Below, one piece after another: positions 36,320 through 37,276 of a stretch of 37,276 nt of DNA. The notes below the pieces were generated by a model that was given only the letters and a program-made list of their open reading frames with translations, made no database searches and was not told where the DNA came from. Position 1 is the stretch's first letter. Every line of letters starts with the position of its first letter. This stretch comes from Prevotella sp. (GTDB lineage Bacteria; Bacteroidota; Bacteroidia; Bacteroidales; Bacteroidaceae), in NCBI GenBank assembly GCA_017545045.1, contig JAFYDA010000087.1:1-37276 (forward strand), written 5' to 3'. The translations under genes were made by a program, and so were the position numbers.

Positions 36320-36697
36320 ATGCCTACAATTTCACAATTGGTAAGAAAAGGCAGAAAGGTGATTGTCGACAAGTCAAAGTCGCCTGCGCTGGACAACTGT
36401 CCTCAGCGTCGTGGCGTCTGTGTACGTGTCTACACGACAACTCCTAAGAAGCCTAATTCGGCTATGCGTAAAGTAGCCCGTGTTCGTCTGACAAATCAGA
36501 AGGAAGTCAACTCGTACATCCCCGGAGAGGGACACAACCTGCAGGAGCACAGCATCGTGCTGGTTCGTGGCGGTCGTGTGAAGGATCTTCCCGGTGTACG
36601 TTATCACATCGTTCGCGGTACGCTTGACACCGCTGGCGTGGCAAACCGCACCCAGCGCCGCTCAAAGTACGGAGCAAAGCGTCCCAAGAAAAAGTAA
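36320..36697 (+). CDS. rpsL: 30S ribosomal protein S12
   Basis: The 125-residue protein is a full-length S12 with the hallmark [12 protein letters not shown] and [17 protein letters not shown] blocks. Lys43 and Lys88, the positions most often changed in streptomycin-resistant mutants, are the common wild-type residues. S12 sits at the decoding centre. Its ATG follows an A/T-rich leader without Shine-Dalgarno sequence. It begins the str operon, with rpsG 98 nt downstream. Confidence 0.98.
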   Translation: MPTISQLVRKGRKVIVDKSKSPALDNCPQRRGVCVRVYTTTPKKPNSAMRKVARVRLTNQKEVNSYIPGEGHNLQEHSIVLVRGGRVKDLPGVRYHIVRGTLDTAGVANRTQRRSKYGAKRPKKK

Positions 36698-36795
36698 TTA
36701 ACCCCGTTTTGGCTTGTGACTAAGGTTGAGTAAATGACCCAGTGGAGGCGTTGAAGAACACGAACAACAACCCTAAACAAAAAACAAACAAAACA

Positions 36796-37272
36796 ATGCG
36801 TAAAGCAAAACCTAAAAAGAGAGTCATCCTTCCCGATCCCGTGTTCGGCGACGTGAAGGTGTCCAAGTTCGTCAACCATTTGATGTATGACGGCAAGAAG
36901 AGCATTTCTTATGAAATTTTCTACAATGCTCTTGAGATTGTAAAGACCAAGATGGCAAGCGAGGAGAAGGATCCCCTCACCATTTGGAAGGAAGCCCTCG
37001 ACAAGATTACTCCTCAGGTCGAAGTAAAGAGCCGCCGTATCGGTGGCGCCACATTCCAGGTTCCCACTGAGATTCGTCCCGACCGCAAGGAGAGCATCTG
37101 CATGAAGAACATGATCCAGTATGCCCGCAAGCGCGGCGGCAAGACAATGGCTGACAAGCTGGCAGCCGAGATTATGGACGCCTACAATGAGCAGGGCGGC
37201 GCCTACAAGCGCAAGGAGGACATGCACCGCATGGCCGAAGCTAACCGCGCATTCGCACACTTCCGCTTCTAA
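36796..37272 (+). CDS. rpsG: 30S ribosomal protein S7
   Basis: The 158-residue protein is a full-length S7 ([39 protein letters not shown]) that nucleates assembly of the 16S rRNA 3' domain. The ATG at 36796 gives the family length; an upstream in-frame GTG (36742) would add 18 unusual residues. The 98-nt gap after rpsL is where S7 binds its own mRNA in E. coli, but I see no clearly similar fold here. The gene ends 4 nt before the window edge; fusA would be expected next in the usual order. Confidence 0.97.
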   Translation: MRKAKPKKRVILPDPVFGDVKVSKFVNHLMYDGKKSISYEIFYNALEIVKTKMASEEKDPLTIWKEALDKITPQVEVKSRRIGGATFQVPTEIRPDRKESICMKNMIQYARKRGGKTMADKLAAEIMDAYNEQGGAYKRKEDMHRMAEANRAFAHFRF

Positions 37273-37276
37273 CAAA

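Noticed and set aside
36742-36795. Earlier GTG start for rpsG
   Set aside because: It adds 18 residues not found in S7, while the ATG at 36796 gives the standard length and opening sequence.

Overview
The window looks like a chromosome segment from a Bacteroidales bacterium, most likely Prevotella-like. The genus is an impression from protein style and repeats, not a computed result. Three things support the order. Transcription starts are preceded by TAnnTTTG (-7) boxes, in three cases with TTTG exactly 20 nt upstream. Translation starts sit behind A/T-rich leaders with little Shine-Dalgarno sequence. Gene order includes clpP-clpX-recQ, guaB followed by two parvulin genes, an OstA-like gene and mutL, and a DUF3467 gene before rpsL-rpsG. 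I see no insertion sequence, phage gene, CRISPR array or rRNA.

Layout. 1-2348: the end of a LytTR regulator with a palindromic repeat read in frame, a secreted alpha/beta hydrolase and a YgjP-type metallopeptidase. 2349-4136 (minus): tRNA-His and the mlaE-mlaF lipid-transport pair, divergent from lptB. 4179-10664: lptB, trigger factor, then clpP-clpX-recQ. 10820-18570: guaB, two periplasmic peptidyl-prolyl isomerases, an OstA/LptA-like protein and mutL. 18639-22995: tRNA-Val, purB, a pseudouridine synthase with a 219-residue disordered R/G/Y/Q-rich front, and asnS. 22996-23430: a 435-nt non-coding stretch with two promoter-like boxes. 23431-29155: a 1317-residue coiled-coil surface lipoprotein with strongly biased codons, a small lipoprotein and an OmpA-family porin, followed by two hairpin repeats. 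29325-32136 (minus): a cation/proton antiporter overlapping lolD. 32239-36109: asd, a small lipoprotein, a class I aminotransferase overlapping a CDP-alcohol phosphatidyltransferase-like gene, and DUF3467. 36320-37272: rpsL and rpsG.

The common theme is envelope biogenesis: lipid transport (MlaE/F), LPS export (LptB, OstA-like), OMP chaperones (parvulins), lipoprotein release (LolD), surface lipoproteins, OmpA and a possible phospholipid headgroup pair, mixed with protein quality control and translation genes.

The least explained items are: (a) the 1317-residue lipoprotein and its long leader; (b) the aminotransferase/CDP-alcohol phosphatidyltransferase pair, where the usual last catalytic aspartate is a glycine; (c) the palindromic repeat inside the LytTR gene; (d) the likely leaderless antiporter mRNA; (e) MutL without recognisable endonuclease motifs. 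No multi-gene system here is clearly new.
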